A stretch of 64,000 nt of DNA from Neobacillus driksii (GCF_013409995.1 NZ_JACCBX010000001.1:58834-122833), one strand, 5' to 3'. Counted from the stretch's first letter, positions 35,074 through 44,644 are shown. Notes: generated from the sequence alone by a model not told the origin. Made by a program: numbers and translations.

Positions 35074-35096
35074 AAAAAAAACAGGCTTAAGCCTGC
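35074..35096 (-). terminator. Terminator of the CdaR-type gene
   Basis: On the minus strand CAGGC, a TTAA loop and GCCTG are followed by eight T. It isolates the regulator from the glcDF operon downstream. Confidence 0.8.
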
Positions 35097-35131
35097 TATG
35101 GAGAAACGCACAAAATAATAAACTATTTTCA

Positions 35132-36247
35132 TTAAACTTTTGGTTGTTCATCTAAAAGTAGAACAGCAAGATACAAACAAAACAAATCATGGATACTGTT
35201 TGGATTTAAATTTGTTAGCTCCTCGATTTTTTTCAATCGATAATGGAGGGTGTTGATATGAATGTGTAAGGATTGGGCTGTATTTTTCAACGAGTGATTT
35301 TGTTTAAATAGTTCAACTAAGGTTTCCAGGAGGTCTTTTTCTGTTAACAGTGGTGCAATACTCCGTTGAATGTATTCTGTCTTTATCTCTGAAGTTAGTT
35401 CTCCTGTTACCATTTCAAGGATTAATTCTTGATCAAAAACAATCTCGCTACTCCTTCTAGCCAGTTTCAACGCTCGTTCGGCCTGAGCATAGGAATGGTG
35501 CAGGTTGGTTGGTGCCGCGCACTGACCAACGCCAGCGTAGGCAGTGATCCCAAAGCTATTTTTAATAAATTGAAGAAAGTGTTTTAGTCGATGTTTAATG
35601 GACGTTGGCTGAACGGAATCGGAACAATCAATTAACACAATGATTCGTTCGTTTCCTGACCTTGTGACCACATCGTTTTTATTTTGGGAAAAGGAATTCA
35701 AAATAGAAGACCACACATCCCTTGATAATAGGTGCTCTTTTTGCTCAAACTCGATAATCACGGCAATCCGGCTTAGGTCAAGATTAATTGTCAATGTACG
35801 AGCCCGTTCAAGCAAGAGAGCACTTGGTTCTTTTGCCTGGAGCCATTCGAGAACGAAGGTTTCCATTGCACGGGAATGATAGTCAAACTGTTCACCATAA
35901 TAATTTTCACTGATTAATAGCTCCGTCATTTTGCGGATAATTTCACCAAAAGGGGTGACCGTTTCGGGGTCACCGGTAATCCCGATAACACCAATGACTT
36001 CCTGCTGAAAGAATATCGGGAGATTGATACCGGATTTTACTCCCTTTAATTTTGATGTTTCATTTTCGGTGATAATCAGTTTTTTCTTCTGCTGTGACGT
36101 GACTAATGCACCTTCATGGAAGGTACCTATTCGACTGCGATTGGTGCTGGCCATGATCGTGCCCTCTGTGTTCACGACAATAATTTCTTCTGTTATTAGT
36201 TTTTGGACTTCCCTGACAATCTTTTCAGCGAGTTCTGGTTGAAGCAT
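35132..36247 (-). CDS. CdaR/YsfB-type sugar diacid regulator (PucR family)
   Basis: A 371-residue regulator with an N-terminal sugar-diacid recognition domain (about 1-135), a GGDEF-like middle and a C-terminal PucR-type HTH (SLKNTAQSLHIHINTLHYRL near residue 320). ATG at 36247 is chosen because AGGAGG lies 8 bases before it; a GTG within that ribosome site is rejected. Position beside glcDF and the B. subtilis ysfB parallel indicate control of glycolate or glycerate use. Confidence 0.88.
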   Translation of the reverse strand: MLQPELAEKIVREVQKLITEEIIVVNTEGTIMASTNRSRIGTFHEGALVTSQQKKKLIITENETSKLKGVKSGINLPIFFQQEVIGVIGITGDPETVTPFGEIIRKMTELLISENYYGEQFDYHSRAMETFVLEWLQAKEPSALLLERARTLTINLDLSRIAVIIEFEQKEHLLSRDVWSSILNSFSQNKNDVVTRSGNERIIVLIDCSDSVQPTSIKHRLKHFLQFIKNSFGITAYAGVGQCAAPTNLHHSYAQAERALKLARRSSEIVFDQELILEMVTGELTSEIKTEYIQRSIAPLLTEKDLLETLVELFKQNHSLKNTAQSLHIHINTLHYRLKKIEELTNLNPNSIHDLFCLYLAVLLLDEQPKV

Positions 36248-36272
36248 GTACAGCACCTCCTGCCATTGATTA

Positions 36273-36285
36273 AAATGATATTTTA
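36273..36285 (+). promoter_or_regulatory. 13-base motif shared by the HAD and murQ promoters
   Basis: AAATGATATTTTA occurs here and again at 37321-37333, upstream of the two flanking MurNAc-locus genes. It could be the operator of the RpiR-type regulator at 38361; AT-rich sites make chance agreement possible. Confidence 0.35.
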
Positions 36286-36330
36286 TTAAATACTATAAAC
36301 ATATTGAAAAAATAGTGCAAAGGGGAGAGT

Positions 36331-37194
36331 ATGATGGCATATAAATTATTAGCAACCGATTTGGACGGGACATTATTAAATGAAAATAGGGAGATTGATC
36401 GGGAAAACATTCAAGCGATCCATGACTTCCGCCAAAAAGGAGGAAGGGTGGTTATTTGCAGTGGCCGTTCACCGCTTTCAACACGGTGGATTGCTAATAC
36501 CATTGGCCTAAAAGGGGAACCGATCATTGCTTATAATGGGGCAATTATTCTCGATGAAAATGGGGAGATTAGCGAACAGGCAGTTTTCGAGCACGAGCAT
36601 CTCCTGAGTTTCTGGGAATTGTGTGAGGGAGAAGGCTTCTACGCTCATTTTTATGAGGGAGATACATTGCTCGTTCCAAAAGAAACGAAATGGAATAAGA
36701 ACTGGATTGAAAATAATATTCCTTCTCTTGAGAAAACAGGTGGAAGAGCAGTGGATTTAGAAAAATTTCGAGGTCAATGCCAGGTGAAAATGGTGGATGA
36801 TTTTTATCGATACATTAAGTCCAATCAACCTGATATTACGAAAATTGCAGTTTTTGATGAAGAGGGAAGACTTGCTGATTTTTCAAAAGTGATTGGTGCT
36901 CAGGTTGGCGGAATGGAGGTTAGCAGCAGTCTCAACTTTTTAAATTTGGAGATATCACCATCAGGAGTAAGCAAAGCCTCCACACTTTTAAAATTAAGTG
37001 AGAAGTACGACATCCCCATCTCCCAAATTGCTGCGATTGGAGACAATTATAACGATTCCCTGATGCTTACCACTGCAGGACTTGGAATAGCGATGGGCAA
37101 TGCACCGGATGAAGTGAAGGCACTTGCCGACCAGGTAACAGGAAGTAATCAAGAAGCAGGAGTTGCACAGGCGATTCGTCGTTATTTAATATAA
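36331..37194 (+). CDS. HAD-superfamily phosphatase, Cof type
   Basis: A 287-residue Cof-type HAD hydrolase with motif I (ATDLDGTLLNEN, residues 7-18), motif II (CSGR), and motif III/IV (AIGDNYNDSLML near residue 232). These are cytoplasmic sugar-phosphate phosphatases of broad specificity. It lies just before the MurNAc operon and shares a 13-base upstream motif with it, so a phosphorylated amino sugar is a possible substrate. ATG 36331 and 36334 are equally supported by AAGGGGAGA. Confidence 0.88.
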   Translation: MMAYKLLATDLDGTLLNENREIDRENIQAIHDFRQKGGRVVICSGRSPLSTRWIANTIGLKGEPIIAYNGAIILDENGEISEQAVFEHEHLLSFWELCEGEGFYAHFYEGDTLLVPKETKWNKNWIENNIPSLEKTGGRAVDLEKFRGQCQVKMVDDFYRYIKSNQPDITKIAVFDEEGRLADFSKVIGAQVGGMEVSSSLNFLNLEISPSGVSKASTLLKLSEKYDIPISQIAAIGDNYNDSLMLTTAGLGIAMGNAPDEVKALADQVTGSNQEAGVAQAIRRYLI

Positions 37195-37320
37195 TAGCTT
37201 TGTTTAAATTCATCGTTGATTCTCACAGCGGTATAAAGGACGATGAAAGACAAATCAGGAGAATTCTCCGTAAGAAAAATCAACATCTGTCTTTAATAGA
37301 GCCTTTAAAATAGAATTTTG

Positions 37321-37401
37321 AAATGATATTTTAAAATTTTAATATAATTATTGAATTATTATTTCAACGGCGTTATAATGAAAGTGTAGAAATCGCTTAC
37401 A
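37321..37401 (+). promoter_or_regulatory. murQ promoter with operator and cre-like site
   Basis: TTGAAT (37351-37356), 17 bases, TATAAT (37374-37379) make a good sigma-A promoter. The AAATGATATTTTA motif (37321-37333) lies upstream. AGAAATCGCTTACA (37388-37401), matching 12 of 14 cre positions, lies just after the start point where CcpA would block transcription. Confidence 0.6.
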
Positions 37402-37429
37402 GCTAGAAAACAAACAGGAGGATAAGGAA

Positions 37430-38335
37430 ATGATCGAAGAAAATCTCGAATTATTAACGACCGAGTCCCGAAATCAAGAAACGATGCAGATTGATACGGC
37501 CGAGGCCATCGATATATTACGAATCATGAACGAACAAGATCAATTGGTAGCACTGGCTGTCAAAGAAGTTTTACCAGAGGTAGAGGCAGCGGTTCAGTTT
37601 GTATTTGAATCCTTTAAAAATGGCGGCCGCCTGATTTATTTAGGTGCCGGCACGAGCGGAAGATTAGGTGTGCTCGACGCCGTTGAATGTCCGCCTACCT
37701 TCAGTACAGAACCTGAAATGGTAGTAGGTTTGATGGCCGGAGGAGAAGGCGCCTTTTTGAAAGCTGTTGAAGGAGCAGAGGATGACCCTGAACTTGGTGT
37801 GAATGACTTAAAACAATTGGAACTGACTGAAAATGACACCGTGATTGGTATTGCCGCGAGCGGACGAACGCCTTATGTGATTGGTGCCCTTCGCTATGCA
37901 CGAAGCATTGGAGCAAAAACCGTTGCGCTGTCGTGTAATAAAAACGCCGCGATTAGTAAAGAAGCCGATCAAGCGATTGAGGTCATTGTCGGTCCAGAGG
38001 TTCTAACAGGCTCAACTCGTTTGAAATCAGGGACCGCACATAAAATCATTTTGAACATGATTTCGACATCATCGATGATTCTTTTAGGAAAAGCCTATGA
38101 AAATTTAATGGTTGATGTAAAAGTGAGTAACTTAAAGTTAAAGGAACGTGCGATTGGGATTATTCGCAAAATTACTGGCGTTTCCTATGAAGTGGCATTG
38201 GAAACATTAGAAAAATCAGGCCTCCAAGTTAAAACAGCAATCGTGATGATTATGACGGAAACAACAAAACAACAAGCAGAAGAACTATTAGATGCAGCAA
38301 ATGGATATGTAAAAATTGCCATTCAGAAAAAATGA
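37430..38335 (+). CDS. murQ: N-acetylmuramic acid 6-phosphate etherase
   Basis: A 301-residue SIS-domain enzyme with [35 protein letters not shown] and [11 protein letters not shown], all diagnostic of MurQ. It removes the lactyl ether from MurNAc-6-P to give GlcNAc-6-P and D-lactate in cell-wall recycling. The ATG at 37430 follows AGGAGGATAAGGA. It is the first gene of a murQ, murR, murP, mupG operon. Confidence 0.95.
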   Translation: MIEENLELLTTESRNQETMQIDTAEAIDILRIMNEQDQLVALAVKEVLPEVEAAVQFVFESFKNGGRLIYLGAGTSGRLGVLDAVECPPTFSTEPEMVVGLMAGGEGAFLKAVEGAEDDPELGVNDLKQLELTENDTVIGIAASGRTPYVIGALRYARSIGAKTVALSCNKNAAISKEADQAIEVIVGPEVLTGSTRLKSGTAHKIILNMISTSSMILLGKAYENLMVDVKVSNLKLKERAIGIIRKITGVSYEVALETLEKSGLQVKTAIVMIMTETTKQQAEELLDAANGYVKIAIQKK

Positions 38336-38360
38336 TTGGGTGAAAAGGTGGTAATGAGGT

Positions 38361-39215
38361 GTGACAGCAGGCGGATTGAAAATGCTCCAAAATATGCTTG
38401 AACAGCTTCCGGCTTCCGAGCGAAAAATTGCACAATATATTCTTGAAAATCCACGAAGTATCTTAAATAGTACCGTTAATGATATCGGGACCCAGGCGAA
38501 AACGAGCGGAGCTGCGGTCATTCGCTTATGTAAGTCACTTGGATTAAATGGTTTTCAAGATTTAAAGGTAAGAATTGCAGGTGATTTAGTAAAGCCTGCG
38601 GAACAAGGGTATCGTGACATTGAACCAGGTGAATCTTATTTTTCCATTGTTCAAAAGACAACCAGCAATAGTATTCAGAGCATCCGCGATTCCGAGGAGA
38701 TTATCAATTATGAGGAGTTGGAACGAGCGGTTCAAACGCTGCTCCCTGCTCAGAATGTTCACTTTTTTGGAATTGGCGCTTCTAATATTATTGCAAAGGA
38801 TGCTCAGCAGAAGTTCCTGCGGATTCAAAAAAATGCAACCGCTTTTACGGATACCCATCTTGTGGCGACATTGATTGCGAATGCCGGTAAGGATGATGTC
38901 GTATTTGCCATCTCGCATTCTGGTGAAACGGCGGAAGTGGTTAAAGTGATGGCACTAGCGAAAGAACGTGGTGTGAAAACGATTAGTCTGACCAAATACG
39001 GACAGTCCGCGGTTGCGTCTTTAGCAGATATTAAACTGTTTACGTCTTACTCAGGGGAAGCACCTTTCCGAAGTGCAGCGACATCATCACGTCTTGCTCA
39101 GTTATACATGATGGATATTTTGTTTTTATCCATGGCAACGGTTCAGTATGAGCATACGATTCAAGCCATTGATCAAACAAGGGATGCAATTCGATTTATT
39201 AAAGAAGGGAATTAA
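38361..39215 (+). CDS. murR: RpiR family regulator, MurR-like
   Basis: A 284-residue regulator with an N-terminal HTH_6 domain (LPASERKIAQYILENPRSIL and GAAVIRLCKSLGLNGFQDLK) and a C-terminal SIS sugar-phosphate domain (FGIGASNIIAKDAQQK, ISHSGETAEVVKV). Its position between murQ and the PTS permease matches MurR of Bacillus, which senses MurNAc-6-P. The GTG at 38361 follows AAAGGTGG. Confidence 0.9.
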   Translation: MTAGGLKMLQNMLEQLPASERKIAQYILENPRSILNSTVNDIGTQAKTSGAAVIRLCKSLGLNGFQDLKVRIAGDLVKPAEQGYRDIEPGESYFSIVQKTTSNSIQSIRDSEEIINYEELERAVQTLLPAQNVHFFGIGASNIIAKDAQQKFLRIQKNATAFTDTHLVATLIANAGKDDVVFAISHSGETAEVVKVMALAKERGVKTISLTKYGQSAVASLADIKLFTSYSGEAPFRSAATSSRLAQLYMMDILFLSMATVQYEHTIQAIDQTRDAIRFIKEGN

Positions 39216-39318
39216 AACTTGTAGGGGGTGATGTGAACACTATTTACACCTTGAGCGAATGGGGAAATAGATTCACGTGATTCAGGTTTTAAAATACAAC
39301 AGAGAGTAGGGGAAATTC

Positions 39319-40680
39319 ATGGCTGGAGAAAATAAAATTTTAGCTGAAAAGATTCTTGAGCAATTAGGTGGATCGGCCAATATCGGCAACTACACACACT
39401 GTATGACAAGACTTCGCGTAACACCAAAGGATGAGACGGTTGTCAATAAAGCTGCGCTTAAGAAGATCGACGGAGTTCTTGGAGTGGTAGAGGAGGAAAC
39501 CCTTCAAATCATTCTTGGACCTGGAAAAGTAAACAAGGTAACGGAAGAGTTTGGTAAGTTGATCGATGCTGGCGGGGGAATCAATTTAAAAGAGAAAGCA
39601 GCGAGCACAAAGGCAGAAATCAACAAGAAGAATGCAACACCATTTAAAATGTTTTTACGTAAAATTGCTGGTATCTTCATTCCATTAATTCCAGCGCTAG
39701 TGGCGTCAGGTTTAATTACAGGGATCACAAAAGCGATTGTTCAAGCAGGCTGGTTAGCAGGTGATTCGCAGCTAGCAACGATTCTTTCCGTTATCGGCGG
39801 TGGATTATTCGGTTACCTGGGAATTTTAGTTGGTACGAATGCAGCAAAAGAATTTGGCGGTTCACCAGCACTTGGTGCGATTGCCGGTATCTTAATTATT
39901 AACCCAGCTGTTGCAGGAATTCATTTGTTTGGCGAAGATTTACTTCCTGGACGCGGTGGTTTAATCGGAGTTCTATTTGCTGCTATTTTTATTGCTTTAG
40001 TTGAAAAACGAGTACGTAAGTTTGTTCCAACAAGTCTTGATCTTTTCGTTACACCAACTGTGGCTTTATTGGTTACTGGTATTGTTACTTATCTTGTTTT
40101 TATGCCGCTTGGTGGTTTCGTTTCAGATATTATCACAAAAGGGTTAACATCCTTACTTGATATGGGCGGTGTTGTGGCAGGCTTCGTTCTGGGTGCAACG
40201 TTCCTTCCGCTTGTTGTAACTGGTTTACACCAAGGTTTAACACCGATCCACTTAGAGTTAATTAATACAATCGGTGATGACCCGCTTTTACCAATTTTAG
40301 CGATGGGTGGAGCAGGGCAGGTAGGTGCAGCGTTTGCCATCTACCTTAAAACAAAGAAAACACGTTTAAAAAGAGCGATTGGCGGCGGTCTGCCCGCAGG
40401 TATTCTTGGTATCGGTGAGCCGTTAATCTTTGGTGTTACCCTTCCATTAGGTCGTCCGTTCTTAACTGCATGTTTAGGTGCCGGTGTGGGCGGTGCGTTC
40501 CAAGCTGCATTTGGTATTGCCACAATCGCGATTGGGGTTTCTGGTTTACCACTTGCATTCCTTGTTGTTGCAGGTCAAGTTGTCCTTTATTTAGTTGGGG
40601 TATTAATCGCCTATGCAGCAGGATTCTTGTTCACGTATTTATTCGGTTTCAATGATGACATGGCTGGTGAGTTTGATTGA
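39319..40680 (+). CDS. murP: PTS EIIBC for N-acetylmuramic acid (MurP-like)
   Basis: A 453-residue PTS permease: EIIB domain with the phosphorylated cysteine C28 (YTHCMTRLRV), then a glucose-superfamily EIIC domain with about ten membrane segments. It has no EIIA, so it must borrow a glucose-type EIIA. The operon indicates MurNAc or MurNAc-GlcNAc as substrate. Its TGA overlaps the TTG start of the mupG-like gene. Confidence 0.9.
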   Translation: MAGENKILAEKILEQLGGSANIGNYTHCMTRLRVTPKDETVVNKAALKKIDGVLGVVEEETLQIILGPGKVNKVTEEFGKLIDAGGGINLKEKAASTKAEINKKNATPFKMFLRKIAGIFIPLIPALVASGLITGITKAIVQAGWLAGDSQLATILSVIGGGLFGYLGILVGTNAAKEFGGSPALGAIAGILIINPAVAGIHLFGEDLLPGRGGLIGVLFAAIFIALVEKRVRKFVPTSLDLFVTPTVALLVTGIVTYLVFMPLGGFVSDIITKGLTSLLDMGGVVAGFVLGATFLPLVVTGLHQGLTPIHLELINTIGDDPLLPILAMGGAGQVGAAFAIYLKTKKTRLKRAIGGGLPAGILGIGEPLIFGVTLPLGRPFLTACLGAGVGGAFQAAFGIATIAIGVSGLPLAFLVVAGQVVLYLVGVLIAYAAGFLFTYLFGFNDDMAGEFD

Positions 40681-41684
40681 TCGGCATTTCCTTCTATCTA
40701 AATGATCCTTTAGCAGAACAGCGAATTACCTTGGCTGGAAAAATGGGTGTGAAGCGGGCATTTACCTCGCTTCACATACCAGAAGAGTCTGGTGATTTGG
40801 CAGGTCGTGCCATGACGCTGCTTCAGTGTGCGAAGGACGCTGGGATAGAAGTGTATGCAGATGTTTCATTAAAAACACCTGGTCACTTAGGATTAGATAG
40901 CTTGTTTGCGTTGAAATCACTTGGGGTCAGCGGCCTCAGACTCGATGATTTTTTTGAGAACGAGTTGATTTTGAAACTGGCGGCTGAATTTAAGCTGGCG
41001 CTGAATGCCAGCATTCTTTTTGAGGATGACATTCGTGCGCTCTTGGATGGTGGTCTAAAAGCGAATCAGCTTTTGGCATGGCATAATTTCTATCCAAGGA
41101 TTGAGACAGGATTATCCGATTGGTTTTTTCAGAAGCAAAATGAACTTTTTGGGAAGTATGGAATCCCGGTTAGTGCCTATATTCCAGGTGATGGCGAAAA
41201 ACGTGGTCCGTTGTTTGAAGGACTTCCTACACTAGAAGAGCACCGCGAAATGGATCCGTTTTTGGCGGCACTAGAGTTAGCTCACTTTGGAGTAGAAGAT
41301 ATCTACATCGGTGATCCAGAGGTTAGCGAGACTCTTCTTAAGAGGCTAATAGACTTTCATGAAAATAATCATGTAGCTATATGTATTGAAGGTTTTCAAG
41401 AAGGGGAGTTTAAGCTCCGTCCAGATTTTGCGCGTGATGTTTTACGGTTGATGGATACAAGAAGTGTAGATCCGATCAGCCCTGAGAATACTTCTGAACG
41501 GATAGTTGGAAGTATTACAAGAGATAATGACCGTTATGGCCGCTATCGGGGTGAGGTTCAAATTACTCTTTGTGACCTTCCGGCGGATGATCGGGTGAAT
41601 GTGGTAGGAAGAGTTGTTGAGGAAGATATCGTGCTTCTGTCCTACCTCAAACCTGGTCAAAGGGTAAAATTCATCCATGTATAA
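40677..41684 (+). CDS. mupG: DUF871 / MupG-like 6-phospho-N-acetylmuramidase
   Basis: A 335-residue TIM-barrel protein of the DUF871 family (IGISFYLNDPLAEQR at the start, with the small C-terminal domain from about residue 245). MupG of Staphylococcus aureus, in the same murQ-murP-murR type operon, hydrolyses MurNAc-6P-GlcNAc inside the cell. The start is TTG at 40677, overlapping the murP stop by four bases, which gives the family's normal N-terminus. Presence of MupG suggests the disaccharide MurNAc-GlcNAc enters via MurP. Confidence 0.88.
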   Translation: MIGISFYLNDPLAEQRITLAGKMGVKRAFTSLHIPEESGDLAGRAMTLLQCAKDAGIEVYADVSLKTPGHLGLDSLFALKSLGVSGLRLDDFFENELILKLAAEFKLALNASILFEDDIRALLDGGLKANQLLAWHNFYPRIETGLSDWFFQKQNELFGKYGIPVSAYIPGDGEKRGPLFEGLPTLEEHREMDPFLAALELAHFGVEDIYIGDPEVSETLLKRLIDFHENNHVAICIEGFQEGEFKLRPDFARDVLRLMDTRSVDPISPENTSERIVGSITRDNDRYGRYRGEVQITLCDLPADDRVNVVGRVVEEDIVLLSYLKPGQRVKFIHV

Positions 41685-41732
41685 AGGGAACTGCTTCATA
41701 TTGAACTGACCCAATAAGGTAGATAATTAATT

Positions 41733-41810
41733 TTATCCAACTTTTAAGACTTGAGTTTGGTATTCCACTGGACTCAGGTCTTTTAATTTTGCCTTGTGAT
41801 TATATTGTAT
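41733..41810 (-). pseudogene. C-terminal scrap of an IS3-family transposase (OrfB)
   Basis: On the minus strand the DNA encodes IQYNHKAKLKDLSPVEYQTQ followed by VLKVG and a stop, matching the usual C-terminus of IS3/IS150 OrfB (…KIKAKLKGLSPVQYRTQ). CTGACCCAATAAGGTAGATAA at about 41706-41726 probably is the IS end (quoted only in part as a motif). Nothing upstream of it is transposase-like, so only the end remains. Confidence 0.7.
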
Positions 41811-41876
41811 ATAATTCTATCATTTATTCGATGGTACCCATATCAAACAATATAAAAAATGTCCTGACTCAATTAT

Positions 41877-41890
41877 TGAAAGGGTTTTCA
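41877..41890 (+). promoter_or_regulatory. cre-like palindrome before the GH84 leader
   Basis: TGAAAGGGTTTTCA differs from a perfect cre palindrome only at the central C, which is usually essential. It lies before a TATAAT (41933-41938) that may be the GH84 promoter. Confidence 0.3.
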
Positions 41891-41963
41891 AAAATAGGTT
41901 TTTAGACTCTATGAACTTATTGGTATATTGGTTATAATATCCATTATAGGAACGAATATCTAA

Positions 41964-41995
41964 ATCGCATGTTACTGACTTGATCAGGCAGGGCG
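41964..41995 (+). promoter_or_regulatory. RAT-like ribonucleic antiterminator upstream of GH84
   Basis: GCATGTTACTGACTTGATCA followed by GGCAGGGCGGCAC carries the RAT bases GTTACTG and CAGGCA and matches the lyase leader at 1439-1471 at nearly every position. Its 3' part is the 5' arm of the following terminator. Confidence 0.72.
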
Positions 41996-42044
41996 GCACT
42001 TGGTAATGGGGTTTTCCCGTTGCTGCGTGTTGTCCTGCCTTTTT
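41986..42044 (+). terminator. Conditional terminator before GH84
   Basis: AGGCAGGGCGGCAC (41986-41999) pairs over its full 14 bases, counting G-U pairs, with GTGTTGTCCTGCCT (42027-42040), followed by five T. It lies about 110 bases before the GH84 start. Confidence 0.85.
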
Positions 42045-42151
42045 CTGTGTCAAGGCTATGGGTAGGCTTCTGAATCCTTGAGAGCCTGATCATCTTGGAA
42101 CCTGAGGTTCGTCCCTGATTGTTTAAAATGATAATAAAAGAGGTGGTTACG

Positions 42152-44464
42152 TTGGCAAAAAGTAAAGCGATAAAGGCCGTTGTTTCAGCTTGTTTGGTAT
42201 CTGGGTTATTGGTTCCGTTTGATAGTCAACATATCGGGAAAGCACAGGGTAGTAAAAGCTTTGAATTGACGGTATCGCCCATCCCGAAATACTTAGAACA
42301 AACAGATAATGGATTTCCTTTGAATCCCAAGGTTGCATTGGTGACAGAAGAAGGAACTGATCCTGCTGCGATTAATGAATTGAAGCAAGCCCTAAAAGAG
42401 GCAGGTGTAACTACAATTATGGAAAGTAGTATGAAAGACCCTAAGCTCCAAGCACCTGTCATCATATGGCTAGGGGAGTTCTCTGCACCTGATGAACTGA
42501 AAATTATTCAGCAGCACACGGGCCTGGTTGACTTGGAGATGACAAAAAATGAGGGATATATTGTTGCTTCCAAGCACGGAACACAGGATAAGAAACATAT
42601 TGTCATCTCCGGACATGATGAGGCAGGTACTTTTTACGGTACACAAACGTTCAAACAAATAATTGTCGAGCGGAAAGGAACAGACTGGATTCCTGAGGTG
42701 GAAATTAAGGACTGGCCAACAATGCCGATCAGGGGCTCGATTGAAGGTTTTTATGGTGCGCCGTGGTCTCATGAAGACCGTTTACGTCAGTTAGAATTTT
42801 ACGGCGAGCATAAGATGAATAGCTATATTTATGCCCCGAAGGATGACCCATACCACCGCGATAAATGGAAAGAGCCGTATCCGGCAGACAAGTTAACGGA
42901 GATTGCCGAACTCGTCCAAGCAGCTCACGATAACCATGTCGATTTTACCTTTGCGATTTCGCCAGGGAATACCATTACATATTCCAGTGAGGCGGACCTA
43001 CAGGCTTTAATGGATAAGGCACAAGCAATGTGGGATATCGGTGTAAGATCGTTTGCTTTATTCCTCGATGATATTGATCCTAGCCTCCGTTCACCAGAAG
43101 ACAGGGCGATGTTTGGCAGCGATCGAAACCCGCCGGCAGCGGCACAGGCGTATCTATTAAATCGATTCAATGAAGAATTTATTCAAAAACACGAAGGGGC
43201 AGAGCGTTTGATCACGGTGCCGACCGATTATTATCAGGCGGGCACTACTCCTTACCGAGAACGATTTGCCGCGCTGGTTCAGCCTGACATCATTGTTCAA
43301 TGGACAGGAATTGGTGTTGTTGCTCCTACGATTACCTCGGAGGACGCTGATAAAATCCATGGAATTTTTAAACACGATTTACTAGTCTGGGATAACTACC
43401 CGGTCAATGATTTTGACCGAAACCGCTTGTTCCTTGCGCCGCTGACCGGGCGGGATTCGGATTTAACGGAGGAACATGGGGTGATTGGCTTAACGGCCAA
43501 CCCGATGAATGAGGCCGAGGCTTCGAAAATCCCATTGTTTACAGTTGCTGATTATACGTGGAATCCTGAAGCCTATGACCCAGCTGACTCGTTGAAGCGG
43601 AGCTTGATAGAATTTGCTCCAGCGGCCTATGAACCTTTAAATATCCTAGTGGAAGCCTCGTATGCTACGAGTCTCAATAGCAACCAGGAGCCGATTTCAG
43701 AAAGATTAAAGCCGTTGATTGAGGAGTTTTGGTCTGCGGAGGAAGCCAACGACAGTCAGGGTGTTACAGAGGCTGGCACTGCTCTGTTAAAAGAATTCAG
43801 CAAGTTGAAGGAGGCTCCTAGCCAGCTACGCAATCAGGTGAATAATCCGAACTTCTTGAAAGAGGTGGATGGATATTTAAACAAACTGGAGCTATTAGGA
43901 CAAACGGGTGAAACCGCCGTTAACTTGGTGCTAGCTCAACAAAGCGGGAACGTTGCTGGAGTTGCTGAAGCAAGATTGGCCCTGCAGCAATCGATGACAG
44001 CGATGGACAAAATCCCTCAGAAGTTAAGTATCGGCGTGGTTCCAACATTCCTAGACCGTGCGCTTAAAGGGAAGAATTTAGCCGAAGGAAAACAGGCCAC
44101 TGCTTCTACGAGTGAAGTCGACTGGCTGACACCGAACCTGGCTGTAGACGGCAACAATAATACCAGATGGGCCTCCTTGTACACCGATAATCAATGGATT
44201 AGTGTCGACTTGGGGCAGGTATATTCCATTGATAAAGTGAAATTAAACTGGGAAGCGGCTTATGGAAAACAATATAAAATTCAGGTATCAACGGACGGTA
44301 GCCAATGGACAGATGTTTACACAGAGCTAAACAGCAACGGAGGAATCGATGAAATTCAGTTCCCGGCAACGGACGCCCGATATGTTAAAATGCAGGGCAT
44401 TAAACGATCAAGCGGCTGGGGCTACTCATTGTACGAAATCAGCGTTTTTGAAACACAAAATTAA
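42152..44464 (+). CDS. Secreted GH84 beta-N-acetylglucosaminidase with C-terminal F5/8 domain
   Basis: A 770-residue exported enzyme: signal peptide (about 1-32), N-terminal GH20b-like domain (to about 165), GH84 catalytic barrel (MPIRGSIEGFYGAPWS near 190; catalytic Asp pair D306-D307 in LFLDDIDP), a helical domain, and an F5/8 type C carbohydrate-binding domain over the last 135 residues. GH84 enzymes remove GlcNAc from glycoproteins or hyaluronan-type glycans. TTG 42152 is chosen because AGAGGTGG lies 6 bases before it; the frame is open to 42119 with other weak starts. It is controlled by the second RAT leader and ends at a strong terminator. Confidence 0.92.
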   Translation: MAKSKAIKAVVSACLVSGLLVPFDSQHIGKAQGSKSFELTVSPIPKYLEQTDNGFPLNPKVALVTEEGTDPAAINELKQALKEAGVTTIMESSMKDPKLQAPVIIWLGEFSAPDELKIIQQHTGLVDLEMTKNEGYIVASKHGTQDKKHIVISGHDEAGTFYGTQTFKQIIVERKGTDWIPEVEIKDWPTMPIRGSIEGFYGAPWSHEDRLRQLEFYGEHKMNSYIYAPKDDPYHRDKWKEPYPADKLTEIAELVQAAHDNHVDFTFAISPGNTITYSSEADLQALMDKAQAMWDIGVRSFALFLDDIDPSLRSPEDRAMFGSDRNPPAAAQAYLLNRFNEEFIQKHEGAERLITVPTDYYQAGTTPYRERFAALVQPDIIVQWTGIGVVAPTITSEDADKIHGIFKHDLLVWDNYPVNDFDRNRLFLAPLTGRDSDLTEEHGVIGLTANPMNEAEASKIPLFTVADYTWNPEAYDPADSLKRSLIEFAPAAYEPLNILVEASYATSLNSNQEPISERLKPLIEEFWSAEEANDSQGVTEAGTALLKEFSKLKEAPSQLRNQVNNPNFLKEVDGYLNKLELLGQTGETAVNLVLAQQSGNVAGVAEARLALQQSMTAMDKIPQKLSIGVVPTFLDRALKGKNLAEGKQATASTSEVDWLTPNLAVDGNNNTRWASLYTDNQWISVDLGQVYSIDKVKLNWEAAYGKQYKIQVSTDGSQWTDVYTELNSNGGIDEIQFPATDARYVKMQGIKRSSGWGYSLYEISVFETQN

Positions 44465-44488
44465 GAGAAGGAACATCTCTAAATACGT

Positions 44489-44529
44489 GAAAAAGCCCAA
44501 CTAGATTAATCCACTAGTTGGGCTTTTTC
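44489..44529 (+). terminator. Terminator after GH84
   Basis: GAAAAAGCCCAACTAG (44489-44504) and CTAGTTGGGCTTTTTC (44514-44529) form a 16-bp perfect stem with a T tract. Confidence 0.95.
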
Positions 44530-44644
44530 GCGCACAAAACTATCAATTGATCACTTGAAACTGTCCCTGTGGTATGCCTATGGTTCTGATATAATAAATG
44601 AAAAATGGTTTACGACAACGCGGTTTGTCTGGAGGTAACCCTAA

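Noticed and set aside
41877..41890. Strong CcpA cre site
   Set aside because: The central CG is replaced by GG, which normally abolishes CcpA binding; kept only as cre-like at low confidence.
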